DNA of 64,000 bases from Verrucomicrobiota bacterium (GTDB taxonomy: Bacteria; Verrucomicrobiota; Verrucomicrobiia; Limisphaerales; JADLHS01): the NCBI GenBank assembly GCA_029573725.1, contig JAKQDQ010000181.1, positions 248,001 through 312,000 on the forward strand, given 5' to 3'. The first letter of the stretch is position 1, and every line of letters starts with the position of its first letter. The notes under the pieces are model-generated. The model was not told the origin of the DNA, did not search any database, and saw only the letters and a list, made by a program, of their open reading frames with translations. The translations under genes and the position numbers were made by a program. Below are positions 34,116 to 44,316 of this stretch, one piece after another.

Positions 34116-37100
34116 ATGAAACTTTATCAAATTACCCGCGTCGTTGGACGGTTCGGCCGGCTTGGGATCGGCCTGGTGACGTCTCTTTGGTTTTTGGGGC
34201 AGTCCGTCAGCGGACAGTCCATTCCCAACCCCAGTTTCGAGGCGGACACGTTCACGGTCTGGCCGGGCTACATCAGCAGCAATACGCCGATAACCGGCTG
34301 GACCGGAAGCCCGGCGGAGCGGGTGGGGTTGAATCCAGCCAGTGGCAGCCCCTTCGCCAATAACGGGACGATTCCGGACGGGAACAATGTGGCGTTCATC
34401 CAGTCCAACGTGTCCGATCCGGGCACGCCGACCCGCCTCAGCACCAGCATCAGCGGACTGACCATTGGCACCACCTACAAGGTCACCTTTCGCGCCAATG
34501 CGCGCTTGAATCGCACCCCGCGTCTCAAAGTGTATATCGATCAACTCTCGGTTTTGCTTCCGGGCATGGCCGGCGCGTACCCCGAAGGGTTCAAAATGCG
34601 CGAAGTTGGCGGCGCGGCGGCATATTGGTACGTCGCCTTTGAGTTTACCGCCACCGCGACCGTGCAGGAGCTGGCGCTGGTGAACGATGCGGAGGGGGAT
34701 CAGACGGTGCTGGTGGACGACTTCCGGATTGCGCCCAGCGACCATCGCTGGACGGTGGAGGCGTGGAACTGGGATGGCGATTCGGGAGTGAATGCGGATT
34801 ATGTTTATACACACGCCTATAGTTTTGGCAGCGCGGAGAGCACGGTGGTCAACGATGTTAACTTTTCCGGTGTGGGAGGGGCGAATCCCGCCGTCTCCGG
34901 ACAATTCTCCACCACCCTGCTGGGGAACGTCTTCAACGGAGATGTGAATGGGCCGACGGTTTCGGGAGGCGGCGGAGCGGTATTGGGCCGGGACTTTTTG
35001 TATAGCAGCGCCGTGCCTGCCGGCAGTTACGAAAGCATTACGCTGAACGGGCTTTCACCAGGCACCGAATATCTTCTGACGTTGTTTTCGGTGGGCTGGG
35101 AGGGCGCGACGGAGGACAGCCGCTGGGCCACCTTCAGCATGGGGAACGATTATTTGACGCTCAATCAGGACCAGTTCGGAAATGATGTGGGCATCCGGAT
35201 TGCGTACCGCTATACGGCGGATGGCAGCGGAAACGCCACCATCCGGATTGCGCCATTGGAGCCGGCCAACGTCAGCATCCACCTTTATGGTTTTGCCAAC
35301 CGGGAAACGACGCCGCGCCCCATTCTGCCCATCATTACGGCGCATCCGAAGAGTCAAATTGTTTCGCCCAATGTTCCGGTGACATTCAAGGTGACGGCCT
35401 CGGCGGTGCCCTTACCGACGTACCAATGGCGTTTCAATGGCAACACGCTGCCGGGTGAAATCAATAGCACCCTGGCCTTGAGCTCGGTTTCGGCCGCCGA
35501 TGCCGGACTTTACGATGTGATCGTGGCCAACTCGGTGGGCTCGGTCACCAGCCAGGTCGCCCGACTGACGTTGGGCGCGGTGGACATCGTGAACCCGAGT
35601 TTTGAGGCGGACCTGTTTTATGTCTGGCCGGGTTATGTGGGAGGCGCGCTCCCCAACACGCCGATCACCGGTTGGAGTTCGCTGGATGATCACGGCATTA
35701 ACCCCGTGGAAGACGGACGCAGCCCTTTCGGCGACAACGGCGTCATCCCTCATGGCGGCCAGATCGCCTTTATGCAGGGTAATGGCGCGCTAAGCCAGTC
35801 CTTGTCGGGCTTTACGGTCGGCGGGCAGTACTACGTGCATTATTATGAAAATGCGCGCACCGGCGCCACCCGGCCGGGTTTGGAGGTTCAGGTGGGCGGC
35901 AGCCCGGTGATGCCGGCGCATGAGTTGACGCCGGTGGGAGGCGGCAATCCCTATCGCGAGGTCTCCAGCGCAATGTTTGTCGCCACTGCGACGACGCTGG
36001 ATTTGGCTTTCATCAAAAGCGCGCCTCAGGGAGGGGATTGCACGGCGTTGATTGACAATGTGGCCATTATTCAAGTGCCGCCCGGCACACCACCGAGTCT
36101 GAGTCAGCAGCCGCAGTCCGTATCGGTGGTGTCTGGCAACCCGGTGAGTTTCAGCGCGATTGCGCAGGGCAGTTTGCCCCTGAGCTACCAATGGCAACTC
36201 GACGGCAACGAAATTCCCGGTGCCACGAGCGCCACGTTGTCCATCGCAGCGGCGGGCCCGACGGACATCGGAGCATACACCTTGGTGGTGGCCAACAGCT
36301 CGGGTTCGGTGACGAGTGCGGTTGCCGAGTTGTCCCTGGTGCAGCCGATTTACTCCCTGCGCAGCAGCGGCATTGGCGCGGACGGTTTGCCACAGGCCAA
36401 CGGCGTCATCACCCCCTTCTGGACGTTGACGGAAAATCCTGACAGCGGCTCCGCGGATGTTTTTGTGGCCAACGATGATCAATTTCCCATCTCCACCGGC
36501 AACTGGCTTGCCAGCAGCGCGGCTTCCAAGTGGATCGCGCCGCGGGCGACTGCGGGCGATGGGGACATCGCCATGGGGAATTACCGTTACCGCACGTCCT
36601 TCGACCTGAGTGGTCGCGATGTCAACACCGTGGTCATCAAGGGGCGTTGGGCCACGGACAACTCCGGCGTCGCCGTTTACATCAATGACCAGCCGGTGAG
36701 CGTTCCGTTAAGCACGTCGTTTGATGTTTGGACCTCCTTCACCATCACCAGTGGAGACGTGGCATTTGTCGCCGGAAACAACACCATGGACTTTGTGGTG
36801 GCGAACCTCGGCGGCGTCGGTCCGTCCGGATTGCGCGTCGAGTTCACCGAGACAGGCACCGAAGTGTTGCCTGGTTTGCCGGTCAGCATCGTTGGCCAGC
36901 CGCAAGGCGTCCAGGCAGTTGAAGGCGACAAGGTGGTCCTGAAAGTGGTCGCCAGCGGCTCGTTGCCCATCAGCTATCAGTGGCGCAAGGACGGTCAGGA
37001 TCTGGCCGGAGCGACCCAGGACACGTTGACGCTGGCCAGTGTGAGCGGGGCCGACACGGGCAACTACACCGTGCGCGTGTCCAATCCTTGGGGCGACGAA

Positions 37101-37883
37101 ACGAGTCAGGGGGCCTACGTGGACGTCGCGTTCCAGGTCATTCCGGGGATTTTTGGCACGGGTCTGGATGCGAACGGCGTCTTGTTGGGGGACGGTGCGG
37201 TTGATCCGCACTACGTGCTTTCCTCCAGTGACGACTGGAATTTCCCCGGTCCGGATGCCCTGTGCATCAGCAACACCTGGCCCATCCAGGCCGGCGTTTG
37301 GCTGACGAATGGCCCGGATTCGCGGTGGATCGGCGCTTCGGCCAATCAAGCGCAAAACACGGATCCCACGGCGGGCAATTTGCCGGGCGCTTATACCTAT
37401 CAGACCAGTTTTGATCTGACCGGCTACGATCTGAACAAGGTGCGTCTGGTAGGAGGGATGGCCGCCGATAATGCGGTGACCAACGTGCTGCTCAACGGGG
37501 TGAGTCTGGGGATCACCGCGCTTGGTTTCAATGGGTTGACCAGCTTCACGATCAGCAGCGGTCTGGTGGCCGGGCAAAACACCCTCGATTTTGTTCTCGA
37601 GAATGCGTTGACCGGCGGCACGGATCCGAGCACTCCCAATCCAGCCGGATTGCGGGTCAACCTCCGGGGATTGTTGGACATCCGGACAAGCCTGCCGGCG
37701 GTCACGCTCCAAATCAGCAGCACTGGTCCGGATGTGACGGTTTCCTGGTCGCCGGCCCGCCCCGGTCAGAGGCTGCAATGGGCGCCCGAAGCGACGGGCC
37801 CCTGGACCGACATCAGTGGCGCGACAAGTCCCTATCAAACCACCGCTGGCGGGACGCAGCGATTCTTCCGCATTGCGCAATAA
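34116..37883 (+). CDS. Giant secreted protein with Ig-like and repeated jelly-roll modules
   Basis: About 1255 residues. The signal peptide is GIGLVTSLWFLGQSVSGQS. In order: a lectin-like domain opening IPNPSFEAD (35-207), a second domain (208-395), an Ig-like domain (400-487, ITAHPKSQIVSPNVPVTFKV), a second NPSFEAD lectin-like copy (489-653), an Ig-like domain (655-743), a repeated module (746-918), a third Ig-like domain (923-1005), the module again (1007-1187), and a C-terminal domain (1191-1255) ending in RFFRIAQ. The Ig copies share the YQW-x-x-(D/N)G core and the AxSxxDxGxYxVxVxN end. It is probably a cell-surface or released adhesin or polysaccharide-binding protein. The start was put at 34116 because it gives a good signal peptide. 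It shares modules with the next gene and is closed by a good terminator. Confidence 0.85.
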   Translation: MKLYQITRVVGRFGRLGIGLVTSLWFLGQSVSGQSIPNPSFEADTFTVWPGYISSNTPITGWTGSPAERVGLNPASGSPFANNGTIPDGNNVAFIQSNVSDPGTPTRLSTSISGLTIGTTYKVTFRANARLNRTPRLKVYIDQLSVLLPGMAGAYPEGFKMREVGGAAAYWYVAFEFTATATVQELALVNDAEGDQTVLVDDFRIAPSDHRWTVEAWNWDGDSGVNADYVYTHAYSFGSAESTVVNDVNFSGVGGANPAVSGQFSTTLLGNVFNGDVNGPTVSGGGGAVLGRDFLYSSAVPAGSYESITLNGLSPGTEYLLTLFSVGWEGATEDSRWATFSMGNDYLTLNQDQFGNDVGIRIAYRYTADGSGNATIRIAPLEPANVSIHLYGFANRETTPRPILPIITAHPKSQIVSPNVPVTFKVTASAVPLPTYQWRFNGNTLPGEINSTLALSSVSAADAGLYDVIVANSVGSVTSQVARLTLGAVDIVNPSFEADLFYVWPGYVGGALPNTPITGWSSLDDHGINPVEDGRSPFGDNGVIPHGGQIAFMQGNGALSQSLSGFTVGGQYYVHYYENARTGATRPGLEVQVGGSPVMPAHELTPVGGGNPYREVSSAMFVATATTLDLAFIKSAPQGGDCTALIDNVAIIQVPPGTPPSLSQQPQSVSVVSGNPVSFSAIAQGSLPLSYQWQLDGNEIPGATSATLSIAAAGPTDIGAYTLVVANSSGSVTSAVAELSLVQPIYSLRSSGIGADGLPQANGVITPFWTLTENPDSGSADVFVANDDQFPISTGNWLASSAASKWIAPRATAGDGDIAMGNYRYRTSFDLSGRDVNTVVIKGRWATDNSGVAVYINDQPVSVPLSTSFDVWTSFTITSGDVAFVAGNNTMDFVVANLGGVGPSGLRVEFTETGTEVLPGLPVSIVGQPQGVQAVEGDKVVLKVVASGSLPISYQWRKDGQDLAGATQDTLTLASVSGADTGNYTVRVSNPWGDETSQGAYVDVAFQVIPGIFGTGLDANGVLLGDGAVDPHYVLSSSDDWNFPGPDALCISNTWPIQAGVWLTNGPDSRWIGASANQAQNTDPTAGNLPGAYTYQTSFDLTGYDLNKVRLVGGMAADNAVTNVLLNGVSLGITALGFNGLTSFTISSGLVAGQNTLDFVLENALTGGTDPSTPNPAGLRVNLRGLLDIRTSLPAVTLQISSTGPDVTVSWSPARPGQRLQWAPEATGPWTDISGATSPYQTTAGGTQRFFRIAQ

Positions 37884-37907
37884 CCGCGCATCGCCTTGAA
37901 ATCAACT

Positions 37908-37940
37908 GGCCGGGAACGATGCTCCGCTCCCGGCCTTTTT
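37908..37940 (+). terminator. Rho-independent terminator of the Ig-domain gene
   Basis: GGCCGGGA (37908-37915) and TCCCGGCC (37928-37935) form a perfect 8-bp stem followed by five T residues, 25 bases after the stop codon. Confidence 0.85.
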
Positions 37941-38053
37941 GATGGCTGGTGGCGGCCGCGGCTGCCGACGGTTGCTGGGGTTGATTCAACATTCAATCCA
38001 TGCGACTGGTAATAATTTGCGGGTCACGGAAGCAGCTGTAAGAAATTAAATCA

Positions 38054-41000
38054 ATGAAGAAGCATTTGGGAACGGAACGTTGTTCGCGATGTCCATCAAT
38101 TTTGCCCCGCAACGCTTTGCGCCATTGCCGGGGCGTACCGCGCGCCATTCGGGGCTGCTGTCCTCTCCTTTGGGCGCTCCTGATTTTTTTAGGAGGCATC
38201 GGTCCGGTGGCCGTGCGGGCGGACAGTGTCGTCGTCTTTAATGAAATCATGTACCACCCGCCCGTCAACGAGGCGGCAATGGAATGGGTGGAACTGCACA
38301 ACCAAATGGCGGTCAACGTGGATCTGTCCCGCTGGTCGCTGCGCGGCGGGGTGGATTTCACCTTTCCCGAGGGCACGGTGATTGCCGGAAAAGGTTATCT
38401 GGTCATTGCCGCATCGCCGGCCGACTTGATGGCCGCCACCGGCCTGACGAACGTACTTGGGCCGTTCACCGGGCGGCTCTCCAACAATGGGGAAACATTG
38501 GAGCTGCGCAACAGCAACAATCGGCTGATGGATGAGATCACCTATGGCGTGGATGACGACTGGCCGGTGGCGCCGGACGATTCCGGGGTGTCATTGGCCA
38601 AACTGGAAGAAGCGGGCGCGAGTGATCAGGCCGGGAACTGGACGATGAGCGCATTGGTCGGGGGCACACCCGGCCGCCGCAACTTCGTCACCACACCGTA
38701 CGAGACTGTCAGCACCACGGTGGTGCAGCTGGATTCCACCTGGAAGTACGAGGCTTCCGGAGCGGATCCGGGCACGGCGTGGCGGACCGGAAGCTTTGAT
38801 GACGGTGGTTGGCCATCGGGAGCGGGGCTTTTCAAGGCCGGGAATGTGAGTGTGCCGATTGGGGATCCCGAACTCCTCCCCACGGTGTTCAGCACGGGGA
38901 TGGATGCCAACGGTGTGGTGTTGGCGCCAGGCGTGGCTGATCCGCATTACCAATTGACACAGTCGGCGCAGGGGACGCCGCCTCCGCCGGCGATTGCCGC
39001 CACGGTCATTCAGAATCATCCCGCGTGGTTTGGCAACGATCTGTTGTCGAGCTGGATTGGGCCCGTCAACCCCGGTACCGAGAACGTTGCGGCGGGCAGT
39101 TACCACTATCGCACCACATTCTCCCTGACGGGTTATGATCCCGCGTCGGCGGTCTTGACGTTGCAGGTGGGGGTGGACAATCGCCTGCCGGACCTTGAAC
39201 TCAACGGCGTTTCCACCGGGATCACGTTTGAAGGTTTTTCGGCGCTGAGCGGCCCCTTCAGCCTGACCAACGGGTTTGTGGCGGGAAACAACACCCTGGA
39301 CTTTCTCACGGTCAACGACGGGGACAGTCCGAATCCGGCCGGCTTTCGGGCGCAACTGAGCGGGACGGCGCGAAAACAATTGACAGCCCACACCTCGTTG
39401 CCCGGCGGACGAACCAACTATTATTTTCGCACGCAGTTCAATTTATCCGGCGCGCCGGAGCTGGCCCGGGTGCAACTCCGCCCGGTGATTGCCGACGGGG
39501 CGGTTTTCTATTTGAACGGCATCGAGGTGCTGCGTTGGAACATGCCGGCCGGACCTATTGCCGCGAACACGCTGGCCTTGTCCAATGTTGCCAACCCCAC
39601 AATGTTGGGGACATTTGCCCTCCCTAACACCGCCTTGCTTCAGGGGACCAACGTGCTCGCGGTGGAATTGCATCCAGCCGCCGATGGACTGGCGGATGTG
39701 TTGCTGGGGGCGGAAGTGGAACTGACCACCACCAATCTGCTCGCGCCGCCGCCGTTTCCCGTGGCGTTCAATGAATTGAACAGCACCACCAACGGCGAGT
39801 TCTGGGTGGAACTGATCAACCACGGGACCGCGCCGCTGGATCTGAACGGTTGCCTCCTGGCGTTGCGCGGCCAGGGCGGCCCGGCCGATTACGTGTTTCC
39901 GGCGCAATCGCTCGGCGCCGGACAAGTGCTGTCCCTGACGCAAACGACATTGGGATTCGCGCCGCAACCGGAGCAACGGCTCTTCCTGTACCGGCCCAAC
40001 GGGATCGGCGTGTTGGACGCAGTGGTGGTGAAGACGCCGGCGCGCGCCCGCTGGCCGGATGGCGGCGGTCGTTGGTGGTTTCCCACCCAGTTGACTCCGG
40101 GCGCTTCCAATCATTTCGAGTTTCCCGACGCGGTGGTGATCAATGAAATCATGTATCATCCGCCGTTCTTGCCGCCGGAGCCCCCCGGTTACGGCACCAA
40201 CGTCCTGGTCAGCATTACGAACCGGTGGAAGTACCATGCGCAAGGTTCGGATCTGGGCAGCACCTGGCGTTCGTCCGGCTACAACGACAGTGCGTGGCCG
40301 GAGGGACAGGCCTTGTTCTATAACACTGGTTCGTTTTTGCCGGCGGAGAAAAACACCGAACTGCCGCTGACCGACGCTTTGGAGCGGCGCATCATCACGT
40401 GGTATTTCCGCACTTCCTTCGTGTATCCCGGCGGCACAAATTCCGGACAGTTGACGTTCAACCCGATCGTGGATGACGGCGCGGTGTACTATCTCAACGG
40501 CGTCGAGGTTCACCGCCAAAACATGCCGGGAGGTGCGATTGGTTATGCCACACTGGCCAGCAGTGGCGTGGCGACACCCACCTACAGCGGTCCGTTTAGC
40601 GTGCCGGTTTACAACCTGAACGTGGGAACGAACGTGCTGGCCGTGGAGGTGCATCAGTTCACCACCAATCCCATCGCCGCCGACATGGCGTTTGGGGTGG
40701 AAGTCAGCAACTTTGGTTTTCAATCCCCGGCGACGCCCGCGGTGGAGGGACCGGATGCCTGGGTGGAACTGTTCAATCGCAGCACCAACGCGGTGGACCT
40801 CACCGGCTGGCGATTGGATGAGGGCATTGATTTTCGATTTGCTCCGGGGACGGTCCTGCCCGGCAATGGTTACCTGGTGGTGGCCAAGGATGTCAGCTTC
40901 ATGCAATCCAACTACCCGGGCATTGCCGTCGTGGGACCGTATGCCAACAAACTGTCGCACAAGAGCGATCATCTGGTGCTCAAGGACGCGAACAATAACC

Positions 41001-44000
41001 CGGCCGATGCGGTGCGTTACTTTGATGGCGGGCGCTGGCCGGCCAACGCCGATGGCGGGGGCAGCAGCCTGGAATTGCGCGATCCTTGGGCGGATAATTC
41101 CAAACCTGAAGCTTGGGCGGCGAGTGATGAGTCCGGCCGCGCCCAGTGGCAGACGTACACCTATCGCGGCGTCGCCCAGAACAACCTCGGGCCCACCTTG
41201 TGGCACGAGTTCGTCCTGGGGCTGCTGGATGCGGGTGAATGCCTGATTGATGATCTGCACGTCATCGAGGCGCCGGATACTGCGCCGGTGGAGTTGTTGC
41301 AGAATGGATCGTTTGAAACCGGGCTCGACGCCTGGCGCGCGTTGGGCAACCACGGCGCCAGCCAGGTGATTGCCGACCCCGACGACCCGGGGAATCATGT
41401 CCTGCACCTCAAGGCCACCGGACCCACCGGCCACATGCACAATCACCTGGAGACCACCTACGCCAACGGGAAAACGATTGCGACCGGGCAGCAATATGAA
41501 ATTTCCTTCCGGGCGAAATGGCTGGCTGGCAACAACCGCCTCAATACCCGGCTGTATTTCAACCGTGTGGCCAGAACCACGGCGTTGGCCACCCCGCGCT
41601 TGCGGGGCACACCCGGAGTCAGCAACTCAACCCGCGTGCCCAACCTGGGCCCCACGTTTGACGGGTTGCAACATCGTCCCGTCCTTCCCGCGCCTCTCCA
41701 ACCCGTCACGGTGACGGTGGACGTCTTTGATCCGCACGGCCTCACCAATGTCACCCTCTACTGGTCGGCCGATGGCGGCAGTTGGCAGACGGAAAACATG
41801 ACCTTTACGGGTCACGCCTCGACCCCCAATTACGCCACCTGTTCCGGGTTGGTCCCGGGCCAGGCGGCGAACACGATGGTGCAATTTTTCGTGCAAGCCA
41901 CGGATGGGTTGGGCGCGGTCGCCACCTTCCCGGCCGGCGGCACCAACTCGCGCGCTTTGTATCGGGTGGAGAACGGTCAGCCGCTGATGACGCAGCTTCA
42001 TCGGTTGCGCTTGTTGCTGACGCCAGCCGATGTGGCGCGGTTGCACGCCTCCACCAATGTCATGAGCAACGAGCGGACGGGGTTGACCGTGATCTATGAT
42101 GAAAACGAGGTGTTTTACGACGTGGGGATGCACCTGCAAGGCAGTGAACGGGGGCGCAACGCCTCCTCGCGGGTTGGTTTCACGGTCCGTTTCAATGCCG
42201 ATCAACTTTTCCGCGGCACACAGAAGGGACTGGTGATTGATCGCTCCGGCGGTTATTCGGGACGGGGAGGGCGGCATGACGAGATTCTGCTCTGGCACGC
42301 GGCCAATCATGCCGGGGGTGGTTTGCTGGGCGTGGAGTGTGATTTGGTTCAGGTGTTCGCTCCCCGCGCCTCCGAGGACGGCACGGGCCTGATGCGGATG
42401 CAGGCTTTTGACAATGATTATTTTGAGAGTCTGTTTTCCGGTGGCGACGATGGACCGCGTTACATGATGGAGTTGATCTATTACCCCACCACCACCGCCA
42501 TTCCCGGAGATCCGCAATCTCCCAAACTGCCGCAGCCCGACGAAGTGATTAATGTGGATTATCAGGATTGGGGCAGTGACCCGGAAAATTACCGGTGGAT
42601 TTTCAGCCAGGAAAATCACGCCGACCTTGATGACTACAGCCAGATCGTGGCGCTGAACCAGGCCTTCAGCCTGAGCGGTGCGGCGTTTGAGGAGCAAATG
42701 CGCCAACGCACCGATGCGGATGAGTGGATGCGCACCCTGGCGTTCAAGACGCTGACGGGTGACGTGGACACTTTTACGGAGGGATTGAATCACAACTGGA
42801 AGACCTATTTCCGGCCCGGGGATGGCAAGGCGCTGGGGCTGCTGTGGGACATGGACTTTGCCTTTTCCCAAAATGTTAACGCGGGATTTCCCGGCAATGG
42901 TTCTCCCAATACGCGGCGCTTCATCCTGCTGCCCGACAATTACCGGCGCTATTACCATCATCTGTTCAATTTGGTGACGACCACGATGAACGCCACACAC
43001 CTGGCGCCGTGGGCGGCGCATTATGCCGGTTTGCTGGGGCAGAATTGGAGCGGCGCGGTCACGTATATCCAGCAGCGCGGCAACTACGTTTTGAGCGCCA
43101 TGCCCGCCGGCGTGCCCTTCGTCATCACGAGCAATGGCGGACAGAATTTCAGCACGACCAACGATTCCGTAACCCTCAGCGGATTGGCGCCCATCGCTGT
43201 GAGGGACATCGCGGTCAATGGAATCCAGCGGGAACTGGTCTGGACCAGTCTGACGAATTGGACCCTGACCGCGCCCCTGCCGGATTTGGTCAATCCGCTC
43301 TCCTTGCAGGGTTTGGACGATCAAGGCCAGCCTTTGCCCGGGAGCACGGCGTTCATCACGATCACCAATCTCGGCACGCTTCCCCCCGGGCCGGTGGTGA
43401 TCAATGAATGGATGGCGGCCAACACCGGCCCCGGCGGTTTTGCCGACCCCCTGGATGGCTTGTTTCAAGATTGGTTCGAACTTTACAATCCGAACGCCAC
43501 GGCGGTGGATCTGTCCGGATTCTACCTTACGGACAATCTAAGCAAACCAACCAAGTGGCAGATCCCGGCCAATGTAATCATCGCCCCGCATGGCTTCCTC
43601 TTGGTGTGGGCGGACGGTGACACCCAGCAAAATGGCCTGGGCAACAACGGCGACCTTCATGCGGGCTTTTCACTGAGCCAGGGGGGGGAGGAGATTGGAC
43701 TGTATGCCACCAACGGCGGCCTGCAGCACGCCGTGATCTTCGGACCACAAACTTCCAACCTCAGTCAGGGCCTCTATCCGGACGGAAACACGAACGCGGT
43801 GCATTTCATGCCGGATTGGACGCCCCGCGCCGCCAATCGCCTGGGGACGCCCGCCGCCCCGGTCGTTGGCGCGATTACCGTTCCGGGCGATGGCACCATT
43901 CAATTCCAGTCCCAAGTGATTGCTGGCCGCACCTATCGCCTTGAGTACAAGGATGACTTGCAAGCGCCAGCCTGGACTCCGCTGGGCGGCACCCTGACGG

Positions 44001-44080
44001 CCGCCGGGCCGACTCTCACCGTCACCGACTTGCCCGGCTCAGCACCAAAGCGGTTTTACCGGCTCGTGTTGCTGCCGTGA
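38054..44080 (+). CDS. Giant secreted protein with lamin-tail domains and a CotH kinase-like domain
   Basis: 2008 residues with a long signal (helix PLLWALLIFLGGIGPVAVRA, ends near 56). Lamin-tail domains are at about 57-215 (VVFNEIMYHPP), 567-690, 692-1030 and 1780-1925 (VVINEWMAAN). The third is split by an inserted module (718-888) between its first strand and WVELFNRS. A related module is at 225-557, itself interrupted at 276-437 by the module shared with the upstream gene. A carbohydrate-binding-like region (1080-1170) precedes a CotH-type domain (about 1315-1640: GMHLQGSERG, KGLVIDRSGG, LGLLWDMDFAF with the metal Asp pair). The last 70 residues form a Verrucomicrobia-style C-terminal domain ending in FYRLVLLP. 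CotH domains can phosphorylate proteins or act structurally; the role here is unknown. Overall it looks like a surface or matrix protein. Confidence 0.87.
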   Translation: MKKHLGTERCSRCPSILPRNALRHCRGVPRAIRGCCPLLWALLIFLGGIGPVAVRADSVVVFNEIMYHPPVNEAAMEWVELHNQMAVNVDLSRWSLRGGVDFTFPEGTVIAGKGYLVIAASPADLMAATGLTNVLGPFTGRLSNNGETLELRNSNNRLMDEITYGVDDDWPVAPDDSGVSLAKLEEAGASDQAGNWTMSALVGGTPGRRNFVTTPYETVSTTVVQLDSTWKYEASGADPGTAWRTGSFDDGGWPSGAGLFKAGNVSVPIGDPELLPTVFSTGMDANGVVLAPGVADPHYQLTQSAQGTPPPPAIAATVIQNHPAWFGNDLLSSWIGPVNPGTENVAAGSYHYRTTFSLTGYDPASAVLTLQVGVDNRLPDLELNGVSTGITFEGFSALSGPFSLTNGFVAGNNTLDFLTVNDGDSPNPAGFRAQLSGTARKQLTAHTSLPGGRTNYYFRTQFNLSGAPELARVQLRPVIADGAVFYLNGIEVLRWNMPAGPIAANTLALSNVANPTMLGTFALPNTALLQGTNVLAVELHPAADGLADVLLGAEVELTTTNLLAPPPFPVAFNELNSTTNGEFWVELINHGTAPLDLNGCLLALRGQGGPADYVFPAQSLGAGQVLSLTQTTLGFAPQPEQRLFLYRPNGIGVLDAVVVKTPARARWPDGGGRWWFPTQLTPGASNHFEFPDAVVINEIMYHPPFLPPEPPGYGTNVLVSITNRWKYHAQGSDLGSTWRSSGYNDSAWPEGQALFYNTGSFLPAEKNTELPLTDALERRIITWYFRTSFVYPGGTNSGQLTFNPIVDDGAVYYLNGVEVHRQNMPGGAIGYATLASSGVATPTYSGPFSVPVYNLNVGTNVLAVEVHQFTTNPIAADMAFGVEVSNFGFQSPATPAVEGPDAWVELFNRSTNAVDLTGWRLDEGIDFRFAPGTVLPGNGYLVVAKDVSFMQSNYPGIAVVGPYANKLSHKSDHLVLKDANNNPADAVRYFDGGRWPANADGGGSSLELRDPWADNSKPEAWAASDESGRAQWQTYTYRGVAQNNLGPTLWHEFVLGLLDAGECLIDDLHVIEAPDTAPVELLQNGSFETGLDAWRALGNHGASQVIADPDDPGNHVLHLKATGPTGHMHNHLETTYANGKTIATGQQYEISFRAKWLAGNNRLNTRLYFNRVARTTALATPRLRGTPGVSNSTRVPNLGPTFDGLQHRPVLPAPLQPVTVTVDVFDPHGLTNVTLYWSADGGSWQTENMTFTGHASTPNYATCSGLVPGQAANTMVQFFVQATDGLGAVATFPAGGTNSRALYRVENGQPLMTQLHRLRLLLTPADVARLHASTNVMSNERTGLTVIYDENEVFYDVGMHLQGSERGRNASSRVGFTVRFNADQLFRGTQKGLVIDRSGGYSGRGGRHDEILLWHAANHAGGGLLGVECDLVQVFAPRASEDGTGLMRMQAFDNDYFESLFSGGDDGPRYMMELIYYPTTTAIPGDPQSPKLPQPDEVINVDYQDWGSDPENYRWIFSQENHADLDDYSQIVALNQAFSLSGAAFEEQMRQRTDADEWMRTLAFKTLTGDVDTFTEGLNHNWKTYFRPGDGKALGLLWDMDFAFSQNVNAGFPGNGSPNTRRFILLPDNYRRYYHHLFNLVTTTMNATHLAPWAAHYAGLLGQNWSGAVTYIQQRGNYVLSAMPAGVPFVITSNGGQNFSTTNDSVTLSGLAPIAVRDIAVNGIQRELVWTSLTNWTLTAPLPDLVNPLSLQGLDDQGQPLPGSTAFITITNLGTLPPGPVVINEWMAANTGPGGFADPLDGLFQDWFELYNPNATAVDLSGFYLTDNLSKPTKWQIPANVIIAPHGFLLVWADGDTQQNGLGNNGDLHAGFSLSQGGEEIGLYATNGGLQHAVIFGPQTSNLSQGLYPDGNTNAVHFMPDWTPRAANRLGTPAAPVVGAITVPGDGTIQFQSQVIAGRTYRLEYKDDLQAPAWTPLGGTLTAAGPTLTVTDLPGSAPKRFYRLVLLP

Positions 44081-44316
44081 AAATTTGGACAGGGAGATTT
44101 CCGGCCGCCGGGTTTATGTTTTTCACGGTTACCGCATGGGCATCCGCACCGGTTCTGCCAGGAATCAGTGGAAGGGATGGCTTGCATTGATGCGGAGAAC
44201 AACGCAATCTAACCCCAACAATTCATCAAGATGATCATCCCGATCAGTGTAATCTCTGGCTTGCGCCCACCGTGGGTGCTGATGTTTTGCGGAATTTTCC
44301 GCATGGAGGGGAGCGA

